In this document: positions 45,829 to 55,000 of the stretch, piece by piece
Position numbering within the stretch: position 1 is the stretch's first letter
Layout of the letters: each line of letters begins with the position of its first letter
From: Pontibacter sp. FD36
GTDB taxonomy: Bacteria; Bacteroidota; Bacteroidia; Cytophagales; Hymenobacteraceae
DNA length: 64,000 nucleotides
Direction of reading: 5' to 3'
Assembly (NCBI RefSeq): GCF_015686655.1
Contig: NZ_JADPMP010000006.1
Location: forward strand, 248,001 to 312,000
The notes under the pieces: generated by a model
Databases searched by the model: none
What the model was told of the DNA's origin: nothing
The model's input: only the letters and a program-made list of their open reading frames with translations
Program-made: the position numbers and the translations under genes

Positions 45829-46599
45829 TCATTTGTAAGACTGCAGGTAAGCTGTTTTGGATGTTCGTCTGCCAATAAGCTTAAAAAACGTGATAAACTT
45901 ATCTTTGTCAAGCTCTAGGGCTTTAGCAAAAGCATCTGCCTCCTCAGAGTTTTGATAGTCCTTAATGTATTGTTCCCGTACCAGGCCTGCCTCAGTCAGT
46001 TCGGCGGCAGCTTCTATTTCCACAAGTCCGGTCTTCTCCCAAAGCCTGCGCCACCAGTCTATGGTATGAATAAAGTACCAATAGTTCTGATAATCTTCTT
46101 GTAGGAATTCGGGTACCTGATCGTGGCTCTCGATCTCGGTGGTGAAGCAAACATCCACAATGGCGATGTGGCCTTCCGGCTTGATAAAGCGGGCAATGTA
46201 GGGCAGGTACTTCTCGTCAGTGCCAAAATAGGTATAGGAGTCCACGACGATTACAGCATCGAAATATTCCTCAGGAAAGGGGAGCGAACGAGCTTCCATC
46301 TCAAGGGGAAATACCTTGTCTTCGCAGCCCTCGGCACAGATGCGCTCGTAGTTGTCGCTGGCAGATACGGCTTCGTCCACGGCCCAAACGGTAACCCCGA
46401 ACTCCATGGCCAGAAAGATAGAGCTGATGGATTTGCCGCAGCCGAGATCGAGCACCCGCATGCCGGGCTTGAGATGGAGAGACTTGGTCAGGCTCTCGAG
46501 GTTAAAAAGCACGTTCTCGCCCATGGAGTGCTTGCGCACCCACTTCGGGTCATATTGTGAGGCTTTGGGGAATGCGCGGCGCAGGCTTCTGTTAGGCAT
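45829..46599 (-). CDS. Class I SAM-dependent methyltransferase
   Basis: A 256-residue methyltransferase. Motif I is MRVLDLGCGKSISSIFLA near residue 42, acid of motif II VWAVDEAV, and motif IV-like FDAVIVVDSYTYFG; motif post GHIAIVDVCF. The C terminus carries an extra helical part. Small-molecule methylation is likely; the substrate is unknown. Followed on the same strand by nothing closer than the barrel gene 124 bases downstream. Confidence 0.85.
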   Translation of the reverse strand: MPNRSLRRAFPKASQYDPKWVRKHSMGENVLFNLESLTKSLHLKPGMRVLDLGCGKSISSIFLAMEFGVTVWAVDEAVSASDNYERICAEGCEDKVFPLEMEARSLPFPEEYFDAVIVVDSYTYFGTDEKYLPYIARFIKPEGHIAIVDVCFTTEIESHDQVPEFLQEDYQNYWYFIHTIDWWRRLWEKTGLVEIEAAAELTEAGLVREQYIKDYQNSEEADAFAKALELDKDKFITFFKLIGRRTSKTAYLQSYK

Positions 46600-46649
46600 A
46601 GGTATAGGTATAAGTTGCCTTGCAGCTTACGGGGCATGTATAGGGAGGG

Positions 46650-47315
46650 TTAGTGGCCCAGTCGCTCTATTTCGTCGGACAGGTATACCTTGTCGCCTTT
46701 CTGGTCCTGCGCAGCGGCATGCAGCATGGCGCTGGCCACTGTTTCAGCTTTAATGGGGCGGTATTTGCGCATTGGGCCGATCATCAGCACAGAGAGCGGC
46801 TTCATGATCCTGGCGCTGATCTCTTCGCCGGTGCGGTGCTCTTCACGCTCTCCCAGCAGGAGTGCCGGTCTGAAAATATGCAACGAAGTAAAGCCCAAAG
46901 CCTGAATATCCCGCTCCATTTCGCCTTTTACACGGTTGTAGAAAATGCGGGAGCTGGCATCGGCGCCCATGGCCGACACAACCAGGAACTGGGTGGCGTT
47001 ACGGCGAAGCGTGATCTCGGCCAGCTGCGTGACATAGGTATGGTCTACTTTGTAGAAGGCCTCTTTGGTGCCGGCTTTTTTGATGGTGGTGCCCAGACAG
47101 CAGAACACATCGTCGGCGGCCAGTTCAGATGCGCTTTTCTTGAGGTTGTCGAAGTCGACTATCTGTTGGTCGAGCTTGGGGTGAATGATGGCGAGTTCGC
47201 GACGGCCAACGGAAATTACCTGACTGTAGCGGTCGCTTTGCAGCAACATAAGCAGCAAGTGACTGCCTACCAGGCCGCTGGCGCCGGCAATCAGTGCGGT
47301 TCGGGTTCGGTGCAT
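46650..47315 (-). CDS. NAD(P)-binding atypical SDR (TIP30-like)
   Basis: A 221-residue Rossmann protein with GASGLVGSHLL at residues 11-21, the second-strand VGRRELA and FCCLGTTIKKAG. The catalytic-type Tyr/Lys motif appears as FYNRVKGEMER, as in the TIP30/oxidoreductase HTATIP2 group. Probably an oxidoreductase acting on nucleotide-sugar or small carbonyl compounds, without firm substrate. Confidence 0.83.
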   Translation of the reverse strand: MHRTRTALIAGASGLVGSHLLLMLLQSDRYSQVISVGRRELAIIHPKLDQQIVDFDNLKKSASELAADDVFCCLGTTIKKAGTKEAFYKVDHTYVTQLAEITLRRNATQFLVVSAMGADASSRIFYNRVKGEMERDIQALGFTSLHIFRPALLLGEREEHRTGEEISARIMKPLSVLMIGPMRKYRPIKAETVASAMLHAAAQDQKGDKVYLSDEIERLGH

Positions 47316-47460
47316 GTAGGTTTGCGTTTCGCTGAATTACGTGAATGCCCGCCACATTGGTTAAAAAATGCGGTGCTTTCCTGTAAATAATCCTTTCAGG
47401 GCCGTTTTTGTTGTGAATTCAGCTCGAATCGCGTAGTTATCCTGTAAGTTACAGCGCGGC

Positions 47461-48312
47461 TTATTCCTCGCTTTTTAACCGGATGTGATCTGTGTCGATC
47501 TCGATCTTGCCTTCTTTGTACAAGCCGCCAATAGCTTTTTTGAATACCTTCTTGCTCATGCCCAGCATGCGGTATACCTCGTCTGGGCTGCTTTTGTCAG
47601 ACAAAGGTAAATAGCCTTTAGCCGCCGCCAGCACTTCCATTACTTTATCCGCCGCCTCGTTCGATTCGCTCAATCCGGTGGTGCCGGGCTTGCGCAGGGT
47701 CACGTCTATTTTATTGTCTGGTCGGATGGTCTTGATATAGCCGCGCAGCTTGTCGCCCATGTAAAGCTCCTTGAACACTTCATTCTTGTAGAGCATACCC
47801 ATGTAGCGGTTATTGATGATCACCTTGATGCCGATCTCTGTGAAGCCGGCTATCAGCAGCTCCACTTCCTCGTTTTCGGTCAGCTCGTTAGAGGCTTCGT
47901 CGTTGTGCAGGTACTTGCCAAGTTTGGTCGTGCCCACGATGCGATCAGAGGTATCGTCCAGGTATACATACACGCAGTATTTGCGGCCGGTTCGCATCTT
48001 TTCTTTCTGGTTGTGCAGCGGCACGAGCAGGTCTTTCTCCAGACCCCAGTCCAGAAAAGCGCCAAAGTCAGTGCTGTCTTTGCACATCAGGCAGGCAAAC
48101 TCGCGCACGGTGGCGTAAGGCGTCAGATTGGTGGCAATCACACGGTCTTCGGAGTCGCGGTACACAAACACACGTACCTTGTCGCCTACCTTGGCCCCCT
48201 CCGGAATGTACTTGCGTGGCAACAGAATGTCGCCGTCTTCAGAGGTCAGGTATACGCCGAAGTCCACTTCACGCGCTATCTCCAGTTCGTTGTAATTGCC
48301 AAGATCTACCAT
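47461..48312 (-). CDS. CvfB/YitL-like S1-domain RNA-binding protein
   Basis: A 283-residue protein of the CvfB group: a first S1-like part (LGNYNELEIAREVDFGVYLTSEDGDILLPRKYIP), a second (DSTDFGAFLDWGLEKDLLVPLHNQKEKMRTG), a third (ELYMGDKLRGYIKTIRPDNKIDVTLRKPG) and a C-terminal winged helix (YRMLGMSKKVFKKAIGGLYKEGKI). In Staphylococcus the family affects virulence gene expression. Here its RNA target is unknown. Confidence 0.9.
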   Translation of the reverse strand: MVDLGNYNELEIAREVDFGVYLTSEDGDILLPRKYIPEGAKVGDKVRVFVYRDSEDRVIATNLTPYATVREFACLMCKDSTDFGAFLDWGLEKDLLVPLHNQKEKMRTGRKYCVYVYLDDTSDRIVGTTKLGKYLHNDEASNELTENEEVELLIAGFTEIGIKVIINNRYMGMLYKNEVFKELYMGDKLRGYIKTIRPDNKIDVTLRKPGTTGLSESNEAADKVMEVLAAAKGYLPLSDKSSPDEVYRMLGMSKKVFKKAIGGLYKEGKIEIDTDHIRLKSEE

Positions 48313-48476
48313 GGTGCTGTTGTAATAAGTATAGGATGCTGCAAATATAGCGAAACCATTGCAGGTATAGCCTTCCGGTTTCGGCTGTTCCCCTTATACC
48401 TGAAGAGAGGGGCAAAAGGATACAAAAGATGGTTGGCTGAAGACAGATGAATAATGTGTTCAGACCTGACCTAGAT

Positions 48477-48512
48477 AAAAAAAACAGACAGCCCACATGG
48501 ACTGCCTGTTTT
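48477..48512 (-). terminator. Terminator of second dps gene
   Basis: On the minus strand, aaaacaggcag pairs with ctgtctgtttt (one G-U pair) and runs into eight T, 24 bases past the stop codon. Confidence 0.75.
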
Positions 48513-48535
48513 ATAAGGTATAACCAGACTATAAA

Positions 48536-49150
48536 TTAAGCCTTGGACTTCTTCGTAGTCTTCGCTTTGCCATTCTGGCCTTTGGCTGGCTCACCGTCTT
48601 CCTCCATGATATCATCTGGCTTCGCGATCAGTCCGATAGACAGGCCGTCTTCGCCCAGGAAGTGCTCGATGTGGTGGCAGCGGTCTTCAGTTTTGAGAAG
48701 CATGCCCTCTAATAGAGACTTGGTCGCGAAGTCTTCCTGCTCAAAGGCTTTCTTGATGGATTTGCGCAACTCCACGGCAATCGTCTTTTCGTCCTCCATG
48801 TCTTTTTTGAGCATCTCCCGGATTCGGAACACACCTTCTTCCTCGTGCGCGATATAGGAAAGTTCCAGCTGTTTCGCCGGGTGGCAGGTAGGGCAGTAGC
48901 CCATCACGGTGAGGCGCTCGGCTATGGCATCGTACTGCTCGTGGATCTGGATATAGTGCTCTTCAAAGAACAGGTGCAGGTCGCGGAACTGCGGGCCTTC
49001 CACCATCCAGTGGTGCTTGTGATACTGATTGTAAAGGGTGATAAACGACGACAGATGACGGTCCAGTTCGTTGGCCATTGCCGTGGCGGTAGTTTTGGAC
49101 AGCCCAACCGGGTTGCCTTCATATTCTGATTTTTCTCTTAGCTTTTCCAT
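48536..49150 (-). CDS. Second Dps/ferritin-like protein
   Basis: A 204-residue ferritin-like protein, larger than the Dps at 32133. HHWMVEGPQFRDLHLFFEEHYIQIHEQYDAIAERLTVMGYCP carries the Dps helix B pattern with ferroxidase His/Asp/Glu. The C terminus is a Lys-rich tail (GEPAKGQNGKAKTTKKSKA) suited to DNA binding. It lies on its own with a terminator. No OxyR gene is adjacent, unlike the other dps. Confidence 0.85.
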   Translation of the reverse strand: MEKLREKSEYEGNPVGLSKTTATAMANELDRHLSSFITLYNQYHKHHWMVEGPQFRDLHLFFEEHYIQIHEQYDAIAERLTVMGYCPTCHPAKQLELSYIAHEEEGVFRIREMLKKDMEDEKTIAVELRKSIKKAFEQEDFATKSLLEGMLLKTEDRCHHIEHFLGEDGLSIGLIAKPDDIMEEDGEPAKGQNGKAKTTKKSKA

Positions 49151-49214
49151 GTTCAGGGTTTATTAAATTACTCTGCCTTTGTACCCCGATCAGCCCAAAA
49201 AGATACAGAAAGAT

Positions 49215-51104
49215 TTACCTGAACTCGGCTATGCCAGGCTGTGTGAAGCGGAAGTCTTCGAAGTCGTAGTAGGAGCGGGACGACTCGTAAATGCGCAGGT
49301 TGTTGAAGTTCTCGTTAGGCGGAATCTTGGGATAGTAGCCCACCAAAATCTGGATCGTGCTGAATGACAAGTACTCGTTGCGGAAGCGTATACCTGCTCC
49401 GAAACCGGGATAAGGCGTGCTCTTGAAAGGGGAGCTGCTGTTGCCGTACGAGAGCCAGGCCACATCCGCAAAAACCAGTGTGGCCAATCGGAAGCCGAAG
49501 AGTTTGAAAGGGGTATAGAGATTGGCTTCGTAGTTGATCACGACGCGGCGGTTGCCCCGCAGCAAACCCGAACGAAAGCCTCGCAGACCCTCTTCGTTGT
49601 TGATGGAGAGCAGCTCTTCGGGGTTGCGGTTGATGCCAATGGTGCTTCGGCCAAGTATAAAGTGGCGCAGCTTCCAGTTGCCGTTCTCATACAGTCGCGT
49701 AAAGTACAGCGATTCCAGCTCCAGCATGCCCTGTTCCCATTTGCCGTCTCTTATAAACGAGCCATAGCCGGCGCGGCTGTAGAGGTAGCCAGCTTCTTTG
49801 TTGTAGCGGGCAAAGGAAAGGTCCAGCCCGAAGTAGCGCCGGTTGAACAAGTCGCCCCGCTCGTAGCCGTACGATATGGATGCCAGCGTGCCGGCGGGCA
49901 CGTCCTCTGTTCGGCCAAAGCCATACAGGTAGCGGTCTTTGTAGTAGCGGCGCACACTGTAACCCAGACTGGCGATGCCCAGCACATTATCCTGGAAATT
50001 CTCGGTAGGCTTGGTGTAAAAATTTGTATTGATGACCCGCAGTGCCGTAATCAGTCGCCCGCGTGGCTCAAAGCCCAGGTTATAGCTCTTGAACTTGAAT
50101 GAGCGGCCCAGCCAGAGATCCTGTCGGTGGTAGCCCACCTCAGCGAAGCGCTGTATCGTGTCCTCCGGCACCGGCGGCAGTAGCAGTTGCTCGTCTATCT
50201 TACTGGCCCCGACAGCCCCGGCATAGCGAGTGTTGGTGGCAAAAAAGTCGCGACGCAGGTAGGCGCTGCGCTCTTTGTAGAAATTCTGATCGAAGTAATT
50301 GATGTCGGCTGTAATGTATGTGTTGCCGATGTTCTCCACCGTATACCCGGCGGTAGTCTCCCAGGACCGGGGGGCATTCATGTTGAAACGGTAGGAACCG
50401 CGAATCTGATGGCCAAGCCCCAGGAAGTTGAGCTCACGCAAGGCAACTCTGCCCGAGCCCGATGATGGGGTATAGGAGCCAGATCCGCCCAGGCTGAAAA
50501 TGTCTTTGGTGATGACCAGTACATCCACACTGTCTTCGGTGGTGGTGCGCTCGTCCACAATGATGCGGGCATCGAGCAGATAGTCGGTCTGGCGCAGTAG
50601 ACGCTCCGACTCGACCAATGCCAGCGGCTCCAGAGGCTCCATCCGCTGGAAGAGTAGTTTGTTGCGGACCAGGTGCCGGCGGGTTTTGACGTGCAGTGAG
50701 TTGCCAGCCTTTTCCAGAAAGCTGCGTGGCACCCGTGTTGTGTCGTGTATGGAATAACCCAGTGCGTCGAGCGTCATGATGTTGATGTGGCGCACTACCT
50801 TATAATTGTGCCGTTCGTACTCGCGCTGAATCAGCTCAGCATCCAGTCCTAGTACCTCCTCATCACGACGGTCGAAAACCAGTATGGCTTTTAGCAGCTT
50901 TCCCATAATGGTCTTGCGTTGTGAGATTTCCCGCAGGTTACTCATCACACGCTCGTCGAACTTCTGCTTTGTGGTATCGGCTGGAGTAGAAACGGTATCC
51001 TTTCGCGTCGGTATTTCCTGCGCCCACACATCGCCAGCCAGCAGCCATGCTCCCAGCATGCAGGCTAACATACAGCATAAAAAGGGCGGACGTGGAAAAG
51101 CCAT
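49215..51104 (-). CDS. BamA/TamA-family outer-membrane protein
   Basis: A 629-residue protein with a signal peptide (CCMLACMLGAWLLAGDVWAQ), a periplasmic part with POTRA-like strands (LDARIIVDERTTTEDSVDVLVITKD, TIMGKLLKAILVF) and a C-terminal 16-strand-type barrel: GSYTPSSGSGRVALRELNFLGLGHQIRG, then repeated strands, LRGFRSGLLRGNRRVVINYEANLY and VFADVAWLSYG. The LRGF motif is typical of the surface-antigen domain. It could export or insert outer-membrane proteins. It is not the housekeeping BamA (fewer POTRA domains). Confidence 0.82.
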   Translation of the reverse strand: MAFPRPPFLCCMLACMLGAWLLAGDVWAQEIPTRKDTVSTPADTTKQKFDERVMSNLREISQRKTIMGKLLKAILVFDRRDEEVLGLDAELIQREYERHNYKVVRHINIMTLDALGYSIHDTTRVPRSFLEKAGNSLHVKTRRHLVRNKLLFQRMEPLEPLALVESERLLRQTDYLLDARIIVDERTTTEDSVDVLVITKDIFSLGGSGSYTPSSGSGRVALRELNFLGLGHQIRGSYRFNMNAPRSWETTAGYTVENIGNTYITADINYFDQNFYKERSAYLRRDFFATNTRYAGAVGASKIDEQLLLPPVPEDTIQRFAEVGYHRQDLWLGRSFKFKSYNLGFEPRGRLITALRVINTNFYTKPTENFQDNVLGIASLGYSVRRYYKDRYLYGFGRTEDVPAGTLASISYGYERGDLFNRRYFGLDLSFARYNKEAGYLYSRAGYGSFIRDGKWEQGMLELESLYFTRLYENGNWKLRHFILGRSTIGINRNPEELLSINNEEGLRGFRSGLLRGNRRVVINYEANLYTPFKLFGFRLATLVFADVAWLSYGNSSSPFKSTPYPGFGAGIRFRNEYLSFSTIQILVGYYPKIPPNENFNNLRIYESSRSYYDFEDFRFTQPGIAEFR

Positions 51105-51298
51105 GGAAGTATAGGGGCGCTTACTGTTTGTTGTATGTGGTTGTACGGTACAACCTCCTAATATAGTCTTTTCGGCTCTATGTGGAAAATTTCAGGCTGA
51201 AATCAGGAAAACTGCCTCTGCTAATCATGTTAGCATTGTTTGGATGTGGATAGCATGTTGATAAATATTATTGCTAATAAAATTGGGGTTTGTGCTAA

Positions 51299-51306
51299 TA
51301 TTTTTG
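51299..51306 (+). promoter_or_regulatory. -7 box of radical-SAM DNA repair gene
   Basis: TATTTTTG fits TAnnTTTG, 37 bases before the ATG at 51344. The 51105-51343 gap is AT-rich toward its 3-prime end and holds no gene. Confidence 0.5.
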
Positions 51307-51343
51307 TAATTTTATAACCGTCAAGCAGATAGAAGAGGCGAAG

Positions 51344-52609
51344 ATGAATGATAAAGTAATAGGTAAGCTAAAAATATTAGCAGATGCTGCCAAGTACGAT
51401 GTTTCCTGTTCGTCGAGCGGCGGAAAGCGCAAGAATGAAAACAAAGGCTTGGGCAACGCAGAAGGCATGGGTATTTGCCACAGCTATACCGAAGACGGTC
51501 GTTGCGTTTCCTTGCTGAAGATCCTGCTGACTAATTTCTGCATTTACGACTGCGCCTACTGTGTGACACGCAAAAGCAACGATGTGCAGCGGGCCGCTTT
51601 TACGGTGCAGGAAGTGGTGGATTTGACCATCAACTTCTACCGTCGCAATTACATAGAGGGGCTGTTTTTGAGTTCGGGCATTTTCAAAGATGCTGACTAT
51701 ACTATGGAGCGACTTGTACGAGTGGCTAAAAAGCTGCGGCAGGAAGAGAAGTTCAACGGTTATATTCACCTCAAAACCATACCGGGTGCGAGTGATGAGT
51801 TGATCAAAGAAGCGGGCCTGTATGCTGACCGCCTGAGTGTGAACATTGAGCTGCCCTCAGAGCAGAGCCTGCAAAGTCTGGCGCCGGAAAAAAACTACGC
51901 TGAGATCCTGTTGCCGATGGGATCAATCAAGAACCAGCTGGTGCAGGCCAAGGAAGAAAGCAAACTGTTCAAGGCGACGCCCAAGTTTGCGCCGGCCGGG
52001 CAGAGCACGCAGCTGATCGTGGGGGCCACTGCCGAGAGCGACCGCCAGATTCTGCAGCTATCAGACCAGCTTTACAAAGGGTATAGCCTGAAGCGGGTTT
52101 ACTACTCGGGCTACGTGCCGGTGAGCACCGATAGCAGGCTGTCGATCATCACGGAGCCGCCGATCATTCGGGAGAACCGCATTTACCAGGCCGATTGGCT
52201 GATGCGCTTCTATGGTTTCGATGTGAAGGAGATACTGGATGAGGCGAATCCGAATCTGGACCTGGACATAGACCCAAAACTGGGCTGGGCGCTGCGTAAC
52301 CGCCATTTCTTTCCGGTGGAGATCAACACTGCCGACTACGAAATGATCCTGCGTGTGCCGGGCATTGGAGTGAAGTCGGCTAAGAAAATAATATCAGCCC
52401 GGCGGTTTGCACCGCTGCACTTTGACCACTTGCGCCAAATGGGCGTGGTGCTGAAGCGGGCCAAGTATTTTATCACCTGCCAGACCCAGAGTCTGCAGCG
52501 GCAGGACTTTGACTCAGAGCAGCTACGCCGCCGCATCCTGTTTGGCGAGGGTTCTGTGCGAAGTGCACTGCTTACGCAGCAGCTGGACTTGTTTCGGCAG
52601 GTAGGCTAA
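51344..52609 (+). CDS. Putative DNA modification/repair radical SAM protein
   Basis: A 421-residue radical SAM protein; the iron-sulfur signature is NFCIYDCAYC (Cx3Cx2C) near residue 64. C-terminal half carries a helix-hairpin-helix-like region (MILRVPGIGVKSAKKIISARR), suited to DNA contact. This matches the TIGR03916 family, which is found next to a TIGR03915 partner and often a uracil-DNA glycosylase. The substrate reaction is not established. The partner starts about 260 bases downstream. Confidence 0.88.
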   Translation: MNDKVIGKLKILADAAKYDVSCSSSGGKRKNENKGLGNAEGMGICHSYTEDGRCVSLLKILLTNFCIYDCAYCVTRKSNDVQRAAFTVQEVVDLTINFYRRNYIEGLFLSSGIFKDADYTMERLVRVAKKLRQEEKFNGYIHLKTIPGASDELIKEAGLYADRLSVNIELPSEQSLQSLAPEKNYAEILLPMGSIKNQLVQAKEESKLFKATPKFAPAGQSTQLIVGATAESDRQILQLSDQLYKGYSLKRVYYSGYVPVSTDSRLSIITEPPIIRENRIYQADWLMRFYGFDVKEILDEANPNLDLDIDPKLGWALRNRHFFPVEINTADYEMILRVPGIGVKSAKKIISARRFAPLHFDHLRQMGVVLKRAKYFITCQTQSLQRQDFDSEQLRRRILFGEGSVRSALLTQQLDLFRQVG

Positions 52610-52866
52610 AAATAAAAAGTGTGACATGGAAGAGGGGAGAGAAGATCATAAGACAGAATTGTGTAACAAAACAGATCATACATCATTTCAAACCATTCAT
52701 AAGACGATGAGAAATTCTACTAAAGTTGCCCGTGTATCCTGCTGCTGCAAACTCAACATGCTGGTACCTCACCTGCAGAGCCTTTCTTCCAGATTGCAAC
52801 ACGATAGCAAGCGCGAGAAGGGGCGTGTAAATTCTGGCGCCAAGCAGTAGCGAGAGTGTCTTGCCG

Positions 52867-53646
52867 ATGTACTTCTATACCTACGATGGCTCTTTCGAGG
52901 GACTGCTCACGGTGGTGTTTGAGGCATACGAGCGCAAAGCTTGGCCTACCGCCATTGAGCCTGAGCAGTTGGCTCAACCCTCTATGTTTGGAGAAACGAT
53001 AGCAGTGTTGACCGACGAAGAGAAGGCAAGCCGGGTATGGCAGGGCCTGAAGAAGCGCTTGTCAGCAACGGCACTGGACTCGCTCTACTATACCTATCTG
53101 TGGGAGCAGAGTGGCTTTGAGCGGTTGATCTTTGACTATGCCCGCCTCGTATTCGACTCGCCTGAAAGTGTGGAAGGAAATTACACGGCTCCCTTTATCC
53201 TGCAGGTACAGCAGATTCAAAAGCAGGTACATCGTGAAAAACACCGGATGGAGGCCTTCGTGCGCTTTCAAAAAACTGCCGATGGACTTTACTACGCCAG
53301 CATCTCACCCGACTTTAATGTGCTGCCCCTGATTGTGCGGCATTTCGAAAAGCGCTATGCCGATCAGCGGTGGGCTATTTATGATGCATCGCGCCGTTAC
53401 GGTGCCTATTATGATTTGCGGCATACAAGCTTTGTACAGCTTGAGAATCCGGCTTTGACCCCTAAACAGCAGGGCAAGCTCAGCCCTGACCAGTTCGACG
53501 AGAACGAAACCCGCTACCAGATGCTCTGGCAGGTATACTTCGACCATGTGAACATACCTGAGCGCAAGAATCCCAAATTGCACTTGCGGCATATCCCAAA
53601 GCGCTACTGGAAGTACCTGTCCGAAAAACAGCCAAGACTACAGTAA
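52867..53646 (+). CDS. TIGR03915-family partner of the radical SAM repair protein
   Basis: A 259-residue protein from ATG at 52867 (MYFYTYDGSFEGLLTVVFEAY), the conserved opening of the family; the in-frame TTG at 52861 only adds two residues. Later blocks are FVRFQKTADGLYYASISPDFNVLPLIVRHFEKRYADQRW and IYDASRRYGAYYDL. Members often carry a C-terminal UDG-like domain, which is absent here (259 residues against 500 or so for the fused form). It is proposed to act with the adjacent radical SAM protein in DNA base processing. Confidence 0.85.
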   Translation: MYFYTYDGSFEGLLTVVFEAYERKAWPTAIEPEQLAQPSMFGETIAVLTDEEKASRVWQGLKKRLSATALDSLYYTYLWEQSGFERLIFDYARLVFDSPESVEGNYTAPFILQVQQIQKQVHREKHRMEAFVRFQKTADGLYYASISPDFNVLPLIVRHFEKRYADQRWAIYDASRRYGAYYDLRHTSFVQLENPALTPKQQGKLSPDQFDENETRYQMLWQVYFDHVNIPERKNPKLHLRHIPKRYWKYLSEKQPRLQ

Positions 53647-53861
53647 AAAAATGGCCTGTAACGTGTTGTGTTTCAGTTATGTTTCATAACATGGGCTGGA
53701 CATTAAGGTGTTTACCCGATTTTTTTCACAACACAGGACAACCCGAAAGCCGTTTTTGGAGTATAAGTGTATATAGATATTTTATGAAACCTATTCAGTT
53801 GGAGCCCTCTGCACAAAGTAGCGGGTGTTGTCCGCTGTCCTTCATTATCTAATAAAGAAAG

Positions 53862-54230
53862 ATGAATACACGCGTACGAAAAAAACTCATTCAAGTAGCC
53901 CGCGGTCGCGCTCACCTGATGTCGTTCCAGAACCTGATATTAGAAGCCGAACTAGGCCTAAACCTTGAAAACTCTTACGAAAAGTCACAACTTAACGAAG
54001 TAATCGACGAAATTTCAGAAGCAGAACATGCCGCAGGTCGGCCCCTGCTAAGCTCACTGGTTCGCATCAAAGGCCGCCAAAACCAAGGCGACAGCTTTTT
54101 CAAGCTATGCGAACGTCTCGGCTACGGCGACTGGAAAAGTCTGAAGCGCGATCAGGAATTCCTGGAAAAGCAGCGTGAAACCTGCCGCGAATTCTGGCAA
54201 AACAGCACTAATTTTTCATCCTACCTGTAA
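53862..54230 (+). CDS. Conserved protein of unknown function with GRPLLSSLV motif
   Basis: A 122-residue protein. AEHAAGRPLLSSLVRIKG followed by GDSFFKLCERLGY and REFW at the end resembles a family of short proteins I recall with the pattern GRPLLSALVV...GFF.LA..LG...FW, of unknown function and scattered across bacteria. No known domain name can be attached. A hairpin-rich tail and terminator follow. Confidence 0.65.
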   Translation: MNTRVRKKLIQVARGRAHLMSFQNLILEAELGLNLENSYEKSQLNEVIDEISEAEHAAGRPLLSSLVRIKGRQNQGDSFFKLCERLGYGDWKSLKRDQEFLEKQRETCREFWQNSTNFSSYL

Positions 54231-54309
54231 TACAAAGCAAAGAGGCAGGCCCGCCTTCACTCCCTGGGTCTGTTTCTTTGCGGATTTCACCCTTGTACAC
54301 TAACTGGTA

Positions 54310-54342
54310 GCAGCCCCGCGAAAAATATTTTCGTGGGGCTGC
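54310..54342 (+). terminator. Intrinsic terminator after the GRPLLSS gene
   Basis: Stem gcagccccgcgaaaa / ttttcgtggggctgc (one mismatch) followed by a short T stretch. A weaker hairpin with G-U pairs lies just before it at 54236-54281. Confidence 0.75.
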
Positions 54343-54408
54343 GTCTTTTCAGACCTCTCGTCGTCATCAAGGTGTAACTAGAAAACATCACCTTAAAAAG
54401 ACAAAGCC

Positions 54409-54831
54409 ATGAAAAGATTTCACGTGAATGTGCGCGTTAAGAACCTGCAGGAGTCTACTACATTTTATACAGCATTGTTCGGTACGGAGCCTACCGTATT
54501 GAAAGAAGACTATGCCAAATGGATGCTGGAGGACCCGCGCATTAACTTTGCCATATCACTGCACCCCGAAAACGCAGGTATAGAGCACTTGGGCATACAG
54601 GCCGAAAGCGAGGAAGAACTGGCCGAGGTATACGGCCGCTTGAAGGAGGCTAAAGGGGCCATTCGGGAAGAAGGAAAATGCACCTGCTGCTACGCTAAGT
54701 CCGAGAAATCGTGGATCACAGACCCGCAGGGTGTAGACTGGGAAGCTTTCTATACCTTCGGTGAAGCCACTGTATACGGCGAAGGAGCAAATGCCCGCAC
54801 CATCCCTACCATCGAAACAACTGCCATTTAG
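54409..54831 (+). CDS. ArsI/CadI-family dioxygenase (glyoxalase fold)
   Basis: A 140-residue vicinal oxygen chelate protein: RFHVNVRVKNLQESTTFYTALFG at the N terminus and the vicinal cysteine motif CTCCYAKSEKSWITDPQGVDWE. In ArsI, this CC pair binds organoarsenicals and the enzyme cleaves the C-As bond; in CadI the family is cadmium-induced. The short length fits. No ars genes are nearby in the window, so arsenic resistance is inference from family only. A SigZ sigma factor gene follows. Confidence 0.85.
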   Translation: MKRFHVNVRVKNLQESTTFYTALFGTEPTVLKEDYAKWMLEDPRINFAISLHPENAGIEHLGIQAESEEELAEVYGRLKEAKGAIREEGKCTCCYAKSEKSWITDPQGVDWEAFYTFGEATVYGEGANARTIPTIETTAI

Positions 54832-54851
54832 TACAAGATAAAACTATGAAG

Positions 54852-54902
54852 CCGGACCACGGCAGGTATAGCCCATACCTGCCGTGGTCCGGTTATTTTT
54901 TA
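54852..54902 (+). terminator. Strong terminator containing the GGTATA motif
   Basis: Perfect 18-bp stem (ccggaccacggcaggtat / atacctgccgtggtccgg) with 5-base loop agccc, then ttattttttat. AGGTATAG lies across the stem and loop. Confidence 0.88.
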
Positions 54903-55000
54903 TGTACTTTCAGAAGTTATTTTGAATTTGCCTTTTCCATATTTTTCTTCGTAAATTGATGTATATCTCCGCCTGCTATCACAATTAGAATCGTTACGTC

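Noticed and set aside
45705..45911. N-terminal extension of the barrel protein
   Set aside because: Residues before the signal peptide at 45704 are low in coding character and would bury the signal sequence.
52626..52850. 74-residue frame between the radical SAM gene and its partner
   Set aside because: No conserved motif, weak start context and no signal or hydrophobic core; possibly a leader region of the partner gene.
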